Source: Myxococcus virescens (GTDB lineage Bacteria > Myxococcota > Myxococcia > Myxococcales > Myxococcaceae). From it: a DNA stretch of 64,000 nt. This document shows, piece after piece, positions 63,928 through 64,000 of this stretch. Position numbers and translations under genes: made by a program. Within the stretch, counting starts at the first letter, position 1; the number at the start of each line of letters is the position of its first letter. The notes under the pieces were generated by a model. That model did not search any database. It was not told the DNA's origin and saw nothing but the letters and a program-made list of their open reading frames with translations. The DNA lies in NCBI RefSeq assembly GCF_900101905.1, contig NZ_FNAJ01000011.1:1-64000 (forward strand), in the 5' to 3' direction.

Positions 63928-64000
63928 CCTGAGGGTGATACCTCAAGACGCGGCGCCTGCCATGCGCGCCTGGGAGCAGGCCGGAGCCCACGAGGGAGCT

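Overview
The window is very GC-rich with strong G/C third-position bias, long antisense shadow frames, many lipoproteins and beta-barrel proteins, large NRPS genes and a complete myxochelin-type siderophore locus. Together these point to a myxobacterium, most likely Myxococcus or a close relative. This is an inference from gene content; no 16S or other marker is present.

Region 1 (1-13.0 kb): the 3' part of an NRPS gene encoding four modules and a terminal thioesterase. Its two outer A domains (first and third in the window) are near-identical copies. It converges, with a 16-nt overlap, on a lipoprotein gene built of ELWxxDGT repeats.

Region 2 (13.2-29.2 kb): an M19-type dipeptidase lipoprotein gene, then the myxochelin locus. 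mxcC-D-E-F-G-aroA5-K-L read leftward as one tightly packed operon with 4-nt start/stop overlaps. mxcB (siderophore-interacting ferric reductase) reads rightward and meets mxcL at a shared CTAG. Three Fur-box-like sites stand before mxcC, mxcD and mxcB. AroA5 raises chorismate supply, MxcD/F/C make 2,3-dihydroxybenzoate, MxcE loads it onto the carrier domain of MxcF, MxcG condenses it with lysine and releases the product reductively, MxcL aminates the aldehyde and MxcK probably exports the product. No TonB-dependent receptor lies in the window.

Region 3 (29.4-45.2 kb): two ATPase-less FtsX/MacB-type permeases around a small membrane protein, an enolase-superfamily enzyme, a YdiJ-like FAD/Fe-S dehydrogenase divergent from a PoxB-like ThDP enzyme, and a very large secreted protein with three DUF4082 repeats.

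Region 4 (45.2-57.7 kb): a lower-GC patch with a Tat-exported DUF1036-like protein, then a WYL regulator divergent from a VOC gene across a perfect inverted repeat, a YdeI-like protein, a DUF3565-GNAT fusion, a formylglycine-generating enzyme, membrane and outer-membrane proteins, a guanidinium exporter gene behind a guanidine-III riboswitch, an MBL hydrolase, a chemoreceptor and a cysteine hydrolase.

Region 5 (57.7-64 kb): a leftward metal-efflux gene set: TlpA-like thioredoxin lipoprotein, Cys-rich exported protein, small protein with two Cys/His repeats, RND adaptor carrying four more copies of the same repeat, HME-type RND pump, DUF2277 protein. The shared Cys/His repeat in the pump adaptor and a free secreted protein is the most unusual system seen here. 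No tRNA, rRNA, CRISPR array, insertion sequence or phage gene was recognised.
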